A stretch of 64,000 bases of DNA from CAZHPA01 sp964533945 (lineage in GTDB: Bacteria > Bacillota > Clostridia > Lachnospirales > WRBF01), in contig CAZHPA010000006.1 of NCBI GenBank assembly GCA_964533945.1, forward strand, positions 11,053 to 75,052, given 5' to 3'. The notes under the pieces were generated by a model that was not told the origin of the DNA, ran no database searches, and saw nothing but the letters and a program-made list of their open reading frames with translations. Below, piece by piece: positions 25,794 through 34,900 of the stretch. Position 1 is the stretch's first letter. Each line of letters opens with the position of its first letter. The position numbers were made by a program, and so were the translations under genes.

Positions 25794-27128
25794 ATGGAAA
25801 TTCCAGAACAATTTTCTATTAGTATGCAAAATTTATTGGGCAACCAATATTCGCAATTTATAAATTCAATATTAAATGATGAACCGGTTGTTGGCTTACG
25901 TGTTAATACGTTAAAATTAAGCCCCAACAAGCTTAAAGCTTTGCTTCCTTTTGAACTTTTGCCTGTTAATTGGTGTTTGGAAGGCTTTTACCATCCTCAA
26001 GACGTTCGCCCGTCTAAAAGCCCTTTTTATAGCGCAGGGTTATATTATATTCAAGAGCCAAGTGCAATGTCGGCTGCTTCTGTTTTAGAAATTTGCCCAA
26101 ACGACAAAGTGCTTGATTTATGCGCTGCACCCGGCGGAAAAACAACACAACTTGCGGCAAAGTTAAATAATACAGGGCTTCTTGTTGCTAACGACATTAG
26201 TGCTTCAAGATGCAAAGCGCTGCAAAAAAATATTGAACTTTTTGGAATTACAAACGCAGTTATAACAAGCGAAAGTCCAAAAAAATTAGCAACAGCGTTT
26301 TCGGGCTTTTTTAATAAAATTTTAATTGATGCTCCTTGTTCGGGGGAAGGAATGTTTAGAAAGCTTAAACAATGGGATAAACACCCAAACGAATACTACA
26401 ACAACATTCAAAAGCAAATTATACAAGAAGCTTCAGCACTTCTTGCAGATGGCGGCAAAATGGTTTATTCAACTTGCACGTTTGCCGCAGAAGAAAATGA
26501 ACAGGTTATACAGCACTTTTTAAGCAACAATCCCAATTTCAAGCTATTGAATATAGAGCATAGTAAATTTAATTTTGAAAAAGGCTTTAATCTTGAAAGT
26601 TGTGCAAGAATTTTACCCCATAAGCAAAAAGGAGAAGGACATTTTATTGCTTATCTTGCCAAGGAAACTAAAAAAGAATCTAGACAAACAAACAACAATA
26701 TTCAAAGTTACCCAAAAATACAAAATATTAATTATTACTTTGACTTTTGTAAAAAATATTTAAACAAAACACTTCATCCTAATTTTAATTCTAACTTTTT
26801 GCTACACGGCAGTTCTTTGTTTTTAGTTCCAAACGGCGTTCCTTGCTTAAAAGGAATTAGAGTTGCAAGAAGCGGTTTTCATTTAGGCGAAATGAAAAAG
26901 GGAAGGTTCGAGCCATCGCAAGCTTTAGCTATGGCGCTAACAGCAGAAGATGCAAAAAATGTTGTTAATTTAAAAGCAGATAGCAAAGAAGTTCTGCAGT
27001 ATTTAAACGGAGAAAGCCCAGATATTGATTCAAGCTGTGAAGGTTATGCTTTAGTTTGTGTTGAAAATTTTCCTTTGGGCTTTGGGAAGGTTCAAAACGG
27101 AAGGCTTAAAAATAAAAGGACGTGGTAA
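25794..27128 (+). CDS. RsmF-type 16S rRNA (cytosine-C5) methyltransferase
   Basis: 444 residues, NOL1/NOP2/Sun family. SAM-binding LCAAPGGKTTQLAAKL (about residue 108), catalytic Cys motif DAPCSGEGMFRK (about 180) and second catalytic Cys in VYSTCTFAAEENE. The C-terminal extension (about 310-444; RVARSGFHLGEMKKGRFEPS) is the RsmF/YebU-type RNA-binding module. AGGAGGG precedes the ATG. Exact target base unproven. Confidence 0.92.
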   Translation: MEIPEQFSISMQNLLGNQYSQFINSILNDEPVVGLRVNTLKLSPNKLKALLPFELLPVNWCLEGFYHPQDVRPSKSPFYSAGLYYIQEPSAMSAASVLEICPNDKVLDLCAAPGGKTTQLAAKLNNTGLLVANDISASRCKALQKNIELFGITNAVITSESPKKLATAFSGFFNKILIDAPCSGEGMFRKLKQWDKHPNEYYNNIQKQIIQEASALLADGGKMVYSTCTFAAEENEQVIQHFLSNNPNFKLLNIEHSKFNFEKGFNLESCARILPHKQKGEGHFIAYLAKETKKESRQTNNNIQSYPKIQNINYYFDFCKKYLNKTLHPNFNSNFLLHGSSLFLVPNGVPCLKGIRVARSGFHLGEMKKGRFEPSQALAMALTAEDAKNVVNLKADSKEVLQYLNGESPDIDSSCEGYALVCVENFPLGFGKVQNGRLKNKRTW

Positions 27129-27130
27129 AA

Positions 27131-27859
27131 ATGAAATATATAACGATAACAACGCCAAACAATTTAGAACTTGAATATCGTCTTGCAGGCATTGGCTCAA
27201 GGCTTGCTGCTTTTGTTATCGACATGGTTATACAAGCTATTATATTTGTCATTACCGGAATTGCGCTTTTTTATTTTGTTTTTATGGATAGAGGCGTACC
27301 TATCAATAACTTTGACAATGTTGTAGTATTTATTGCTGCCATTTTTTATTTTATAGTTTTCTTTGGGTACTTTATAATTAGCGAAATGCTTACAAACGGG
27401 CAATCTATAGGGAAGAAAGTTTTTGGGCTTCGTGTTATTCGTGAAAACGGTATGCCTGTTGGCTTTATCCATTCTTTAATTAGAAATTTATTTAGATACT
27501 TTATTGATGCTTTGGGAATTGGTGTTGTTTCAATAGCGCTTTCTAAAAAGTGCAAAAGAATTGGGGATTTTGTTGCCTCAACTGTTGTTGTTTCAGAAAA
27601 CCCAATGAAATTCACAACCGAAACCTTTAAACCTAAAAATTTGGGTTTTGAAGCGGCTGAAATTTTGGGATTTGAAACTTTTGAAATTTCGGAGCAAGAA
27701 TATTACTTGCTTGATGAATATTTTAAAAGGAGAACAAGTTTTACAGATGGAGGAAAAAGCGTTCTTGAAACTTTAATTAGATACTTTTCAAGCAAAAATA
27801 AAATAAGTTCTCAAACACTAACAGAAGACGACTTATACAAAATGTATCATATGTATTAG
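27131..27859 (+). CDS. RDD-family membrane protein
   Basis: 242 residues. The RDD motif is seen early (EYRLAGIGSRLAAFVIDM), followed by three to four membrane segments, QSIGKKVFGLRVIRENG, and a soluble C-terminal region from about residue 155. ATG 27131 with AAAGGA 9 nt upstream is preferred; GTG 27122 overlaps the previous stop. In other Clostridia this type often sits beside SpoIIM-like genes, which are not here. Function unknown. Confidence 0.85.
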   Translation: MKYITITTPNNLELEYRLAGIGSRLAAFVIDMVIQAIIFVITGIALFYFVFMDRGVPINNFDNVVVFIAAIFYFIVFFGYFIISEMLTNGQSIGKKVFGLRVIRENGMPVGFIHSLIRNLFRYFIDALGIGVVSIALSKKCKRIGDFVASTVVVSENPMKFTTETFKPKNLGFEAAEILGFETFEISEQEYYLLDEYFKRRTSFTDGGKSVLETLIRYFSSKNKISSQTLTEDDLYKMYHMY

Positions 27860-27940
27860 AAATTAACAATTTTACCTTCTTCTGCATAAGTTAAAGTAAA
27901 TGTTAAAACGAAAGCTTACTTATTTGCAGGAGGTGGTTTT

Positions 27941-28357
27941 ATGTTTCGTTATAGAAATAGTTATTGGGATATTGAAAGTCTTAGTAGAAATTTTAACGAT
28001 AATCAGGAAGAATACGCTTTTTCGCCAGAAATTGAGCAATATTCTCCAAGACCTAGTTTCCCAGATTTTCCGGATTTTCCGGATAATGAAGGCAGGCATA
28101 AAGGCAACAAACCTATGGGTTCTCCCCCAAGAGGCGTTCCTGAAAAACCTTCATCATTACGTAGAATTGAAGCTGGCGCAATTAGAGGTTGCCTGTATAA
28201 TTACACATATGTTTGGCTAACAAACGGAAGCTCTTTCTGGTTCTATCCAACATTTATAGGCAGAGAATCAATATCAGGTTACCGTTTTACAAGGCGAGGT
28301 TGGGTTTATTTGGGATTTGATTTAAGAATGATAGAATCATTTTATTGTGCCGGCTAA
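27941..28357 (+). CDS. Conserved small protein with aromatic C-terminal domain, unknown function
   Basis: 138 residues. The N-terminus is acidic and aromatic with an FPDFPDFPD repeat (about residues 40-48) and a proline-rich basic linker. The C-terminal ~65 residues read GAIRGCLYNYTYVWLTNGSS then FWFYPTFIGRESISGYRFTR, rich in W, Y and F, a block I recall in uncharacterised clostridial proteins. No signal peptide. AGGAGGTGG gives a very strong ribosome site. It is a one-gene unit with its own terminator. A sporulation or surface role would be guesswork. Confidence 0.75.
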   Translation: MFRYRNSYWDIESLSRNFNDNQEEYAFSPEIEQYSPRPSFPDFPDFPDNEGRHKGNKPMGSPPRGVPEKPSSLRRIEAGAIRGCLYNYTYVWLTNGSSFWFYPTFIGRESISGYRFTRRGWVYLGFDLRMIESFYCAG

Positions 28358-28372
28358 ATAATAAATTGTGTT

Positions 28373-28410
28373 AAAAAGCTTTAAGGTTAAAACTCTTAAA
28401 GCTTTTTTAT
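28373..28410 (+). terminator. Terminator after the 138-residue gene
   Basis: AAAGCTTTAAG / CTTAAAGCTTT, an 11-bp perfect stem with a 7-nt loop (counting a closing GTT/ACT), followed by TTTT. Confidence 0.8.
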
Positions 28411-28468
28411 TTGTGTTTTTGCTTGTGCATACATAAAAACCATACGAAAATATGCAAAAGGGAATTAT

Positions 28469-28497
28469 TTGCATTAAAATATTAAACGAAGTATAAT
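28469..28497 (+). promoter_or_regulatory. Sigma-A promoter of ruvAB
   Basis: TTGCAT, 17 bases, TATAAT, ending 60 bp before ruvA. No LexA/DinR box was recognised near it. Confidence 0.6.
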
Positions 28498-28557
28498 TAT
28501 AAATTATGTGTGCAACCAAAGCTAAAAAAATACGTATTATTTTGAAAGGTTGATTTT

Positions 28558-29130
28558 ATGATTTCCTTTATTTCAGGTACAATCGAGAATGTTTTTGATA
28601 ATTCCTTTATAATTAATAATAACGGCATAGGATATGCAATATACGCAACATCAAACACAATTAAAAACCTTCCAAGTAAGGGGGAAAACGCTAAAATACA
28701 TATACACATGAACGTTAAGGAAGGGGATATTTCGCTTTTTGGATTTTTGCAAGAAGAAGAACAAGCTATGTTTAATATGCTAATTACAGTTTCGGGTATA
28801 GGTCCCAAAGGGGCAATAGGACTTCTTTCTTCAATGGAATCTAAAGCTTTAAAGCTTGCAATTGCAACAGAAGATGTTTTGGCATTGTCAAAAGCAAGAG
28901 GAATTGGCAAAAGAACCGCCCAACGTTTAGTTTTGGAATTAAAGGACAAAATAAAAACAACAAATGCAATAGTAGCAACTCATAATTCAACCGAAAGGCA
29001 AGACGCTATAGAAGCGTTAATTGCGCTTGGATATAGCAAAAATGAAAGTGTTAAAGCTGTGCTTAATGTTGCTAAAGATAATATGCCTGTTGATTTAATT
29101 ATAAAGCTTGCAATGAAGCATCTTAATTAA
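28558..29130 (+). CDS. ruvA: Holliday junction DNA helicase subunit RuvA
   Basis: Binds four-way junctions and loads RuvB. 190 residues: OB-fold (1-63), two helix-hairpin-helix motifs (LITVSGIGPKGAIGLLSSM and KARGIGKRTAQRLVLELKDK) and the C-terminal RuvB-contacting domain (about 145-190; DAIEALIALGYSKNE). AAAGG precedes the ATG. ruvB begins 28 bp downstream. Confidence 0.96.
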   Translation: MISFISGTIENVFDNSFIINNNGIGYAIYATSNTIKNLPSKGENAKIHIHMNVKEGDISLFGFLQEEEQAMFNMLITVSGIGPKGAIGLLSSMESKALKLAIATEDVLALSKARGIGKRTAQRLVLELKDKIKTTNAIVATHNSTERQDAIEALIALGYSKNESVKAVLNVAKDNMPVDLIIKLAMKHLN

Positions 29131-29158
29131 GGTTTATTAAGATTTAAGGGGATTAAAT

Positions 29159-30148
29159 ATGGAGCATGAAAGAATTATAACAACGGCATTTAGGCGTGAA
29201 GACGCTATGCTTGAACCAACATTGCGCCCTTCATCTTTCGATGAATATATTGGGCAAGAACACGTTAAAAGCAATATGAAAATTTATATTGAAGCAGCCA
29301 AAATGCGAAAAGAATCGCTAGACCATGTATTGCTTTACGGCCCACCCGGTTTGGGTAAAACAACACTTTCAAACATTATAGCAAAAGAAATGGATTCAAA
29401 GCTTAAAATAACTTCAGGCCCTGCAATTGAATATCAAAAAGATATGGCAGCTATATTAAGCGATTTAAATGAAAGCGATATTCTTTTTATTGACGAAATT
29501 CACAGGCTAAATAGAATTGTTGAAGAAATGTTGTATTCGGCTATGGAAGACTATGTTTTAGACATAATAATCGGAAAAGGAACGGGAGCCAAAAGCATTA
29601 GATTAACCCTCCCTCCTTTTACTCTTGTTGGCGCAACAACAAGAATTGGGCTTTTAACAGCACCATTAAGAGATAGATTCGGTGTCATACATAGACTTGA
29701 ACCATACACAATTACAGAACTTAGAAAAATTATTGTTAGGTCGGCAAAAGTTTTAAATGTTGAAATAGAAGCTTCAGGAGCAGAAGAAATTGCAAGACGC
29801 TCAAGAGGAACTCCTCGTATTGCAAATAGGCTTTTAAAAAGAGTTCGTGATTTTGCACAAGTTAAATACGATGGCGTTATAACTCACGAAATAGCCAAAA
29901 CTTCCCTTGATTTATTAGAAGTTGATAGAATGGGGCTAGACTTAATAGACCGCAAAATGCTAACCGTTATGATTGAAAACTTTGGCGGAGGGCCTGTTGG
30001 GCTTGAAACTTTAGCAGTTTCAATAGGAGAAGAAGCAGAAACTATAGAAGACGTATATGAGCCATATTTAATTCAGCTTGGCTATATAAAACGAACACCA
30101 AGAGGTAGGGTTGTTACGGAAATATGCAGGCAGCACTTCCAAAATTAA
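29159..30148 (+). CDS. ruvB: Holliday junction helicase motor RuvB
   Basis: AAA+ motor of branch migration. 329 residues: LRPSSFDEYIGQEHVK, Walker A YGPPGLGKTTLSN, Walker B ILFIDEIHRLNR, sensor 1 LVGATTRIGLLT, arginine finger RDRFG, C-terminal winged helix ending in GYIKRTPRGRVVTEICRQHF. Complete. The next gene starts 23 bp after the stop with its own ribosome site. Confidence 0.97.
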   Translation: MEHERIITTAFRREDAMLEPTLRPSSFDEYIGQEHVKSNMKIYIEAAKMRKESLDHVLLYGPPGLGKTTLSNIIAKEMDSKLKITSGPAIEYQKDMAAILSDLNESDILFIDEIHRLNRIVEEMLYSAMEDYVLDIIIGKGTGAKSIRLTLPPFTLVGATTRIGLLTAPLRDRFGVIHRLEPYTITELRKIIVRSAKVLNVEIEASGAEEIARRSRGTPRIANRLLKRVRDFAQVKYDGVITHEIAKTSLDLLEVDRMGLDLIDRKMLTVMIENFGGGPVGLETLAVSIGEEAETIEDVYEPYLIQLGYIKRTPRGRVVTEICRQHFQN

Positions 30149-30171
30149 AGAAATTAGAGGGGGAAACATTT

Positions 30172-30954
30172 ATGAAAAATGAATTCGACAGTAACGAAAC
30201 GTATAAAGTAGTTACAGAAAATACAAAGCCTTTAAAATTTACAGAACGTATTGCTTCTCTTTTTGTTTCACCGGCTAAATTAATGGAAAATATAGCAGAC
30301 AATCCTAAAGTTGCTGCTGCATTTATAGTTAATATTATTTTATGCCTTTTAGTTTTGCCATTTTCACAAAGTGCAACACGCATAATTCTTGAGCAACAAG
30401 CTTTAGTTTTTACAGAACGCTATGGCCCAAGCTTTTATGAAGTTTATCAAATGCAACAAGCAAAACAGCTAACGGGTGTGCTTAATTACGTAACAACATT
30501 CGGAATATCATTAGTCGGGGTTTTAATTGCAATTGTTTTTGATGCCATCCTTTTAATTATTTTAACAAAAATATTTAAAGGAACAGCTAAGTTTTTACAA
30601 TATGTTTCAATGCTTTTTCATATAAGCATTATTTCGGCAATTGGTCTTTTAGTTTATTATATAGGAATTGTAGTTTTAAAAACATCACTCAACATCACAT
30701 CACTTGCGGCAGTTTTAATGCCAAACGGTAATTTAACTGTGTTTTTATATAATATTTTATCGTCGATTACTATATTTACCATCTGGAAATACTTTTTAGT
30801 TTTTTTAGGTGTTAAAATAACTAACGGATTTAATGCGGTAAAGTCTGCTGTTATAGCTATAATATCATTTTTGATAGCATTAATAACCGCAGCTATTTTG
30901 GCAAGTGTTGTTGTTTGGGGATATGATGCAATATTTGGGCAAATGATTAGATAA
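30172..30954 (+). CDS. Yip1-domain membrane protein
   Basis: 260 residues. A soluble N-terminal segment with FTERIASLFVSPAKLMENIA (about residues 20-39), typical of bacterial Yip1 proteins, and five hydrophobic segments after residue 43. ATG 30172 follows GAGGGGG; an ATG at 30124 inside ruvB is rejected. It begins the adaptor/ATPase/permease operon, an arrangement seen in other Firmicutes, and may assist that transporter; the role is unknown. Confidence 0.82.
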   Translation: MKNEFDSNETYKVVTENTKPLKFTERIASLFVSPAKLMENIADNPKVAAAFIVNIILCLLVLPFSQSATRIILEQQALVFTERYGPSFYEVYQMQQAKQLTGVLNYVTTFGISLVGVLIAIVFDAILLIILTKIFKGTAKFLQYVSMLFHISIISAIGLLVYYIGIVVLKTSLNITSLAAVLMPNGNLTVFLYNILSSITIFTIWKYFLVFLGVKITNGFNAVKSAVIAIISFLIALITAAILASVVVWGYDAIFGQMIR

Positions 30955-30988
30955 TATAACAACACATTAAGAAAGAGGGATTTAAAAA

Positions 30989-32959
30989 ATGCGTAAAAAA
31001 GCTTTAATAACAGCAGGCATTGTTGGCGTTGCTGCAATTTTTATAGGAATTGGAGTTTTTAATACTTTAAGGCAACAGCAAGCTTCAAAAACTCCTAAAA
31101 ATGCTTTTCCGGTTGAAATTGAACAACCACACAAAGAAGACATTGTAACAAAGGTTACAGCAAAAGGAGCCGTCGAGCTTGTTAAGAAAAATACAGTTTA
31201 TGCAACATCGCAAGGGAAAATTAAAACGCTCTTTGTTAAAGTGGGAGATGGCGTTAAAAAAGGTCAAGTTCTTTTAGAATATGATGAAAAAGGGCTTGAA
31301 GATTTAAATAATCAGCTTGAAGAAGCAAATTTATCGCTAAAAGCTGCCGAGCTTTCTCTTGAATCTGTAACGCTTCCTCCAACTCAAGCGGAAATTACAG
31401 CTGCCGAATCTAAAGTTAAAACAGCGGAAAAAAACGTTTCCGATTTAGAATATCAAAGAACGCAGCAAATTACAACTATAGACCAACTAAACCGTGACAT
31501 TAAAGCGGCAGAAAAAAAACACGAAGAAGCTTTAGCCAAAAAAGAAACAACAACGAAAAAAGCAGTTGAAGATGTTGAATATCAAATATCTTTACAAGAC
31601 ACACAAATAGCACAACTTAAACGTGACATTGAATCAACGCAAAAGAAGTATGATGAAACGTTAGTTAAAAAAGAAACAACAATGAAAAAAGCTGTTGAAG
31701 ATGTCGAATATCAAATATCACAGCAAGACGCTCAAATAGCACAAACCGAGCGTGATGTTGAGTTAACAGAAAGCAAATACAACGATACAAAAGCACTTGT
31801 TGAAAAAGGAGTTTTAGCAAAACGTGAGCTTGACAGCTTAGAGCAATCGCTTACAGCTTTAAAAGATAAATTGGAAACAACACAAACGCAACGCCTTAAA
31901 ACATTAAAAATGCTTAATGATAAAGAAGAACTTGATGCTGTTTTGATAGTTAAGAAAGAACTTGACAGCTTGAGCGAAACGCTTAAAACCCTTAAAGACA
32001 ATTTAGGAACAGCCCAAAAGCAAAGAGATAAAGCTGCAAAATCGCTTAATGACAAAGAAGAACTTGATGCCGTTTTAGTAGTTAAAAGAGAAATTGACAC
32101 TTTAGCTGATACAATTAAAACATTAAAAGACCAACTAAACTCGGCACAGTTGCAGCTTAATAAAGTTATAGAATCAATTCAATCTGCAAGAGAAACTGTT
32201 GATTCTGCAAAAAAAGAATATAATTCACTATCAAATAAGCAAACAGAACCAACTGTTGTTAATCGCACAGAACAACAACAAATTCAAGTTGACCAAGCTA
32301 CATTGAGAGTTGAGCAAATTAAAAAGAAAATCGACGAGTTTAAATTACAAGAAGTTTCAGATGTTGAAGGAGCAATAATGCAAATATATACACAAGAAGG
32401 CGACAATTCTGTTGTTGGAAAGCAACTTATGGAAGTTGCTGATTTATCATTCGGAAACCTTGTAATTAAAGTTAACATTCCCGAAAACAGAACATCTTCA
32501 ATAGCAGCAGGGCAAAAAGTTGAACTTAGCGGAGAGGCATTAGGAAAAAATACTTATGAAGGCGTAATTAGCAAAGTATACCCTATTGCAGAAAAGAAGC
32601 AAATTGGTAATTCTGTAGAAACCGTTACAACTGTTGAAGTTTCGCTTTTAGAAGAAAACGAACATATTAAGCCAGGCTATAATATCGAAACATCAATTGT
32701 AACAAATACTTTGCAAGATGCTGTTGTTATTCCAATTATGGCAACACGAACAGATGAAGACGGAAAAGACTTTGTGTATGTTATGAACGAAGACTTCAGC
32801 GTTTCTAAGCGTGAAATTACATTAGGGGAATATTCAAACATCTACGTTCAAGCTTCAGGAATCGAATTGGAAGACAAAGTTATTATAACTAACGCCCCTC
32901 AAGTTGTTGAAGGCTCGTATGTTAGACCTATGACGATGCCGGGCGAAGAGGGGAAATAG
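30989..32959 (+). CDS. MacA/HlyD-type periplasmic-adaptor-like protein with duplicated coiled coil
   Basis: 656 residues, longer than typical adaptors. One N-terminal membrane anchor (about 7-25), a lipoyl/biotinyl half-domain (VYATSQGKIKTLFVKVGDGV), a very long coiled-coil hairpin (about 110-440), the second half-domain (EGAIMQIYTQEGDNSVVGKQ), beta-barrel and membrane-proximal domains. Each coiled-coil arm shows three ~43-44-residue units: KKETTTKKAVEDVEYQIS repeats going up and LNDKEELDAVLIVKKELDSL repeats coming down, with the hairpin tip (LVEKGVLAKREL) near residue 270-282. Works with the next two genes as a tripartite-like exporter. AGAGGG before ATG. Confidence 0.9.
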   Translation: MRKKALITAGIVGVAAIFIGIGVFNTLRQQQASKTPKNAFPVEIEQPHKEDIVTKVTAKGAVELVKKNTVYATSQGKIKTLFVKVGDGVKKGQVLLEYDEKGLEDLNNQLEEANLSLKAAELSLESVTLPPTQAEITAAESKVKTAEKNVSDLEYQRTQQITTIDQLNRDIKAAEKKHEEALAKKETTTKKAVEDVEYQISLQDTQIAQLKRDIESTQKKYDETLVKKETTMKKAVEDVEYQISQQDAQIAQTERDVELTESKYNDTKALVEKGVLAKRELDSLEQSLTALKDKLETTQTQRLKTLKMLNDKEELDAVLIVKKELDSLSETLKTLKDNLGTAQKQRDKAAKSLNDKEELDAVLVVKREIDTLADTIKTLKDQLNSAQLQLNKVIESIQSARETVDSAKKEYNSLSNKQTEPTVVNRTEQQQIQVDQATLRVEQIKKKIDEFKLQEVSDVEGAIMQIYTQEGDNSVVGKQLMEVADLSFGNLVIKVNIPENRTSSIAAGQKVELSGEALGKNTYEGVISKVYPIAEKKQIGNSVETVTTVEVSLLEENEHIKPGYNIETSIVTNTLQDAVVIPIMATRTDEDGKDFVYVMNEDFSVSKREITLGEYSNIYVQASGIELEDKVIITNAPQVVEGSYVRPMTMPGEEGK

Positions 32960-32961
32960 GC

Positions 32962-33660
32962 ATGGCTATAATACAAATTGAAAATTTAACAAAAGTTTAT
33001 CGCAACGGAAAAATTGAAGTTATGGCATTAAGGGGAGTTAATCTTTCTATAGAAAAAGGCGAATATGTTTCAATTATGGGTGCTTCTGGTTCAGGAAAGT
33101 CAACGCTTATGAACATTTTGGGCTGCCTTGATTCATTAACAACAGGAATGTATTTTTTAGATGAAGAAGATGTTTCAAAGCTAACAGGCAAAAGCCTTGC
33201 CAAAATAAGAAATAGAAAAATTGGCTTTGTATTTCAATCTTTTAATCTTTTGCCAAAATTAACAGCGCTTCAAAACGTTGAGCTTCCAATGGTGTACGCA
33301 GGCGTTTCCAAAAAAATAAGACGTTCTGCCGCTATGGAAGCGCTTGAAAAAGTTGGGCTTACAGAAAGAGTTAAACACAAGCCAAACGAACTATCTGGTG
33401 GGCAAAGGCAGCGTGTTGCAATTGCCCGTGCATTAGTTAATAAGCCGTCGCTACTACTTGCAGATGAACCAACAGGAAACTTAGATAGCCGTTCTGGAGA
33501 AGAAATTATGGAAGTTTTCCAAAAACTGCACGATGAAGGCTCAACTATTGTTATGGTAACACATGAAGATGATATTGCACAGCACACTAAACGCATTGTT
33601 ATGTTTCGTGATGGCTTAATTGTTTCAGATGATGTTGTTAAAAATCGTATAATACTATAA
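32962..33660 (+). CDS. MacB/LolD-type ABC transporter ATP-binding protein
   Basis: 232 residues. Walker A GASGSGKSTLMN, Q-loop VFQSFNLLPKLTALQNVELP, signature LSGGQRQRVAIARALV, Walker B LLLADEPTGNLDS, H-loop MVTHEDDIAQH. A typical ATPase for FtsX-fold permeases that move substrates by mechanotransmission. The GAGGGG before the ATG lies at the end of the adaptor gene (2 bp gap), so the genes are tightly coupled. Confidence 0.94.
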   Translation: MAIIQIENLTKVYRNGKIEVMALRGVNLSIEKGEYVSIMGASGSGKSTLMNILGCLDSLTTGMYFLDEEDVSKLTGKSLAKIRNRKIGFVFQSFNLLPKLTALQNVELPMVYAGVSKKIRRSAAMEALEKVGLTERVKHKPNELSGGQRQRVAIARALVNKPSLLLADEPTGNLDSRSGEEIMEVFQKLHDEGSTIVMVTHEDDIAQHTKRIVMFRDGLIVSDDVVKNRIIL

Positions 33661-33674
33661 AGGAGGCGGCAGTT

Positions 33675-34871
33675 ATAAATATAATAGAAAGTATTTTTTC
33701 GGCATTTTCCAGCGTTTTATCTAATAAAATGCGTTCAATTTTAACAATGCTTGGAATAATTATAGGTATTAGCTCTGTTATAATGATAACATCAATAGGC
33801 GCAGGCTTCCAACGATCAACACAAGAAGGGTTTTCGAAATTAGGGTTTGAACGTATACAAATTAACGTTAAATACGACGAAGAACTTAAAATGAGCGACT
33901 ATTTAACGCTTGAGGATATTAAAACAGTTCGCTCACATCCCGAAGTTAAATATGCTTCTTCAATATGGCAAACAGGCGGAAACGTTAAATTAAAGGGGGA
34001 GGAAGAAACCGAAAGGTGCTATTTTATAGGAAGCGACGAACAATACCGTTATGTTCAACCGGTTGAATTAAAGTATGGGCGCTTTATAACAGAACAAGAT
34101 GTTGACAATAAAAGCTATGTTGCCGTAATTGATGAAGAACTTTCAAAAAAAGCATTAGGAAGGTCTAATGGCGTTGGAGGAAAAATTAAAGTTTCTTTTT
34201 GGAGCGGTTCGGCAGAACTAACTGTTATTGGTGTAGTTAAAACAGAAGAATTTAACCCGCTTTTTTCTATGCCAAGCTATGTTTATTTACCTGTTTCTGC
34301 TATAATGGACGTATACAATACAGATATTGTTGACGGCTTTTATGTAACAGCAAAAGACAGAAGTAAAATGGATAGAATGGCAGTTGAATTAGTTAAATTG
34401 CTTGAAGCTAACCATGGAAACCAAAATAAGTACCGTGCAGAAAACTTGATGAACCAAATTGATGAAATTAATCAGATTGTTTCAGGCATAACCGGTTTTG
34501 TTGGGCTTGTTGCGGCAATTTCTTTAGTTGTTGGTGGGATAGGCGTTATGAACATTATGCTTGTTACCGTTACAGAAAGAACAAGAGAAATTGGAATTAG
34601 AAAATCATTGGGAGCAACAAACGGAAATATTAACTTCCAATTTTTAATTGAGGCTATGATTTTAACAGCACTTGGTGGTATAATAGGAATTGTACTCGGT
34701 TATGTTGGAGGGTTTGCTTTGGGCGGTTTCATTAAAGTTAAAGCGATAGTGTCAATTCCAACAGTTATAGCAACTGTTTTAGCATCTAGTGCAATTGGTA
34801 TTGTATTTGGCGTTTATCCGGCAGGAAAAGCGGCAAAGCTAGACCCTATCGAAGCATTGCGATACGAATAA
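33675..34871 (+). CDS. MacB-type ABC transporter permease (apparent ATA start)
   Basis: About 398 residues. MacB plan: membrane segment 1 (LTMLGIIIGISSVIMITSIG), extracytoplasmic domain (about 60-260), three C-terminal segments with the FtsX motif NIMLVTVTERTREIGIRKSL. The first ATG (33729) would remove the conserved lead-in NIIESIFSAFSSVLSNKMRS and has no ribosome site. AGGAGG at 33661-33666 is 8 nt before an ATA at 33675 (ATA-AAT-ATA-ATA-GAA), exactly where relatives have MNIIES. The start therefore looks like a mutated or rare ATA codon. The gene order completes the adaptor-ATPase-permease set. Confidence 0.85.
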   Translation: MNIIESIFSAFSSVLSNKMRSILTMLGIIIGISSVIMITSIGAGFQRSTQEGFSKLGFERIQINVKYDEELKMSDYLTLEDIKTVRSHPEVKYASSIWQTGGNVKLKGEEETERCYFIGSDEQYRYVQPVELKYGRFITEQDVDNKSYVAVIDEELSKKALGRSNGVGGKIKVSFWSGSAELTVIGVVKTEEFNPLFSMPSYVYLPVSAIMDVYNTDIVDGFYVTAKDRSKMDRMAVELVKLLEANHGNQNKYRAENLMNQIDEINQIVSGITGFVGLVAAISLVVGGIGVMNIMLVTVTERTREIGIRKSLGATNGNINFQFLIEAMILTALGGIIGIVLGYVGGFALGGFIKVKAIVSIPTVIATVLASSAIGIVFGVYPAGKAAKLDPIEALRYE

Positions 34872-34900
34872 GCAAATTTTATTGTAGGGAAGGTGCTAAT

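Noticed and set aside
27900..28220. 106-residue ORF overlapping the aromatic-rich small gene
   Set aside because: It is a different frame of the same DNA; the 138-residue frame has the strong ribosome site and plausible composition.
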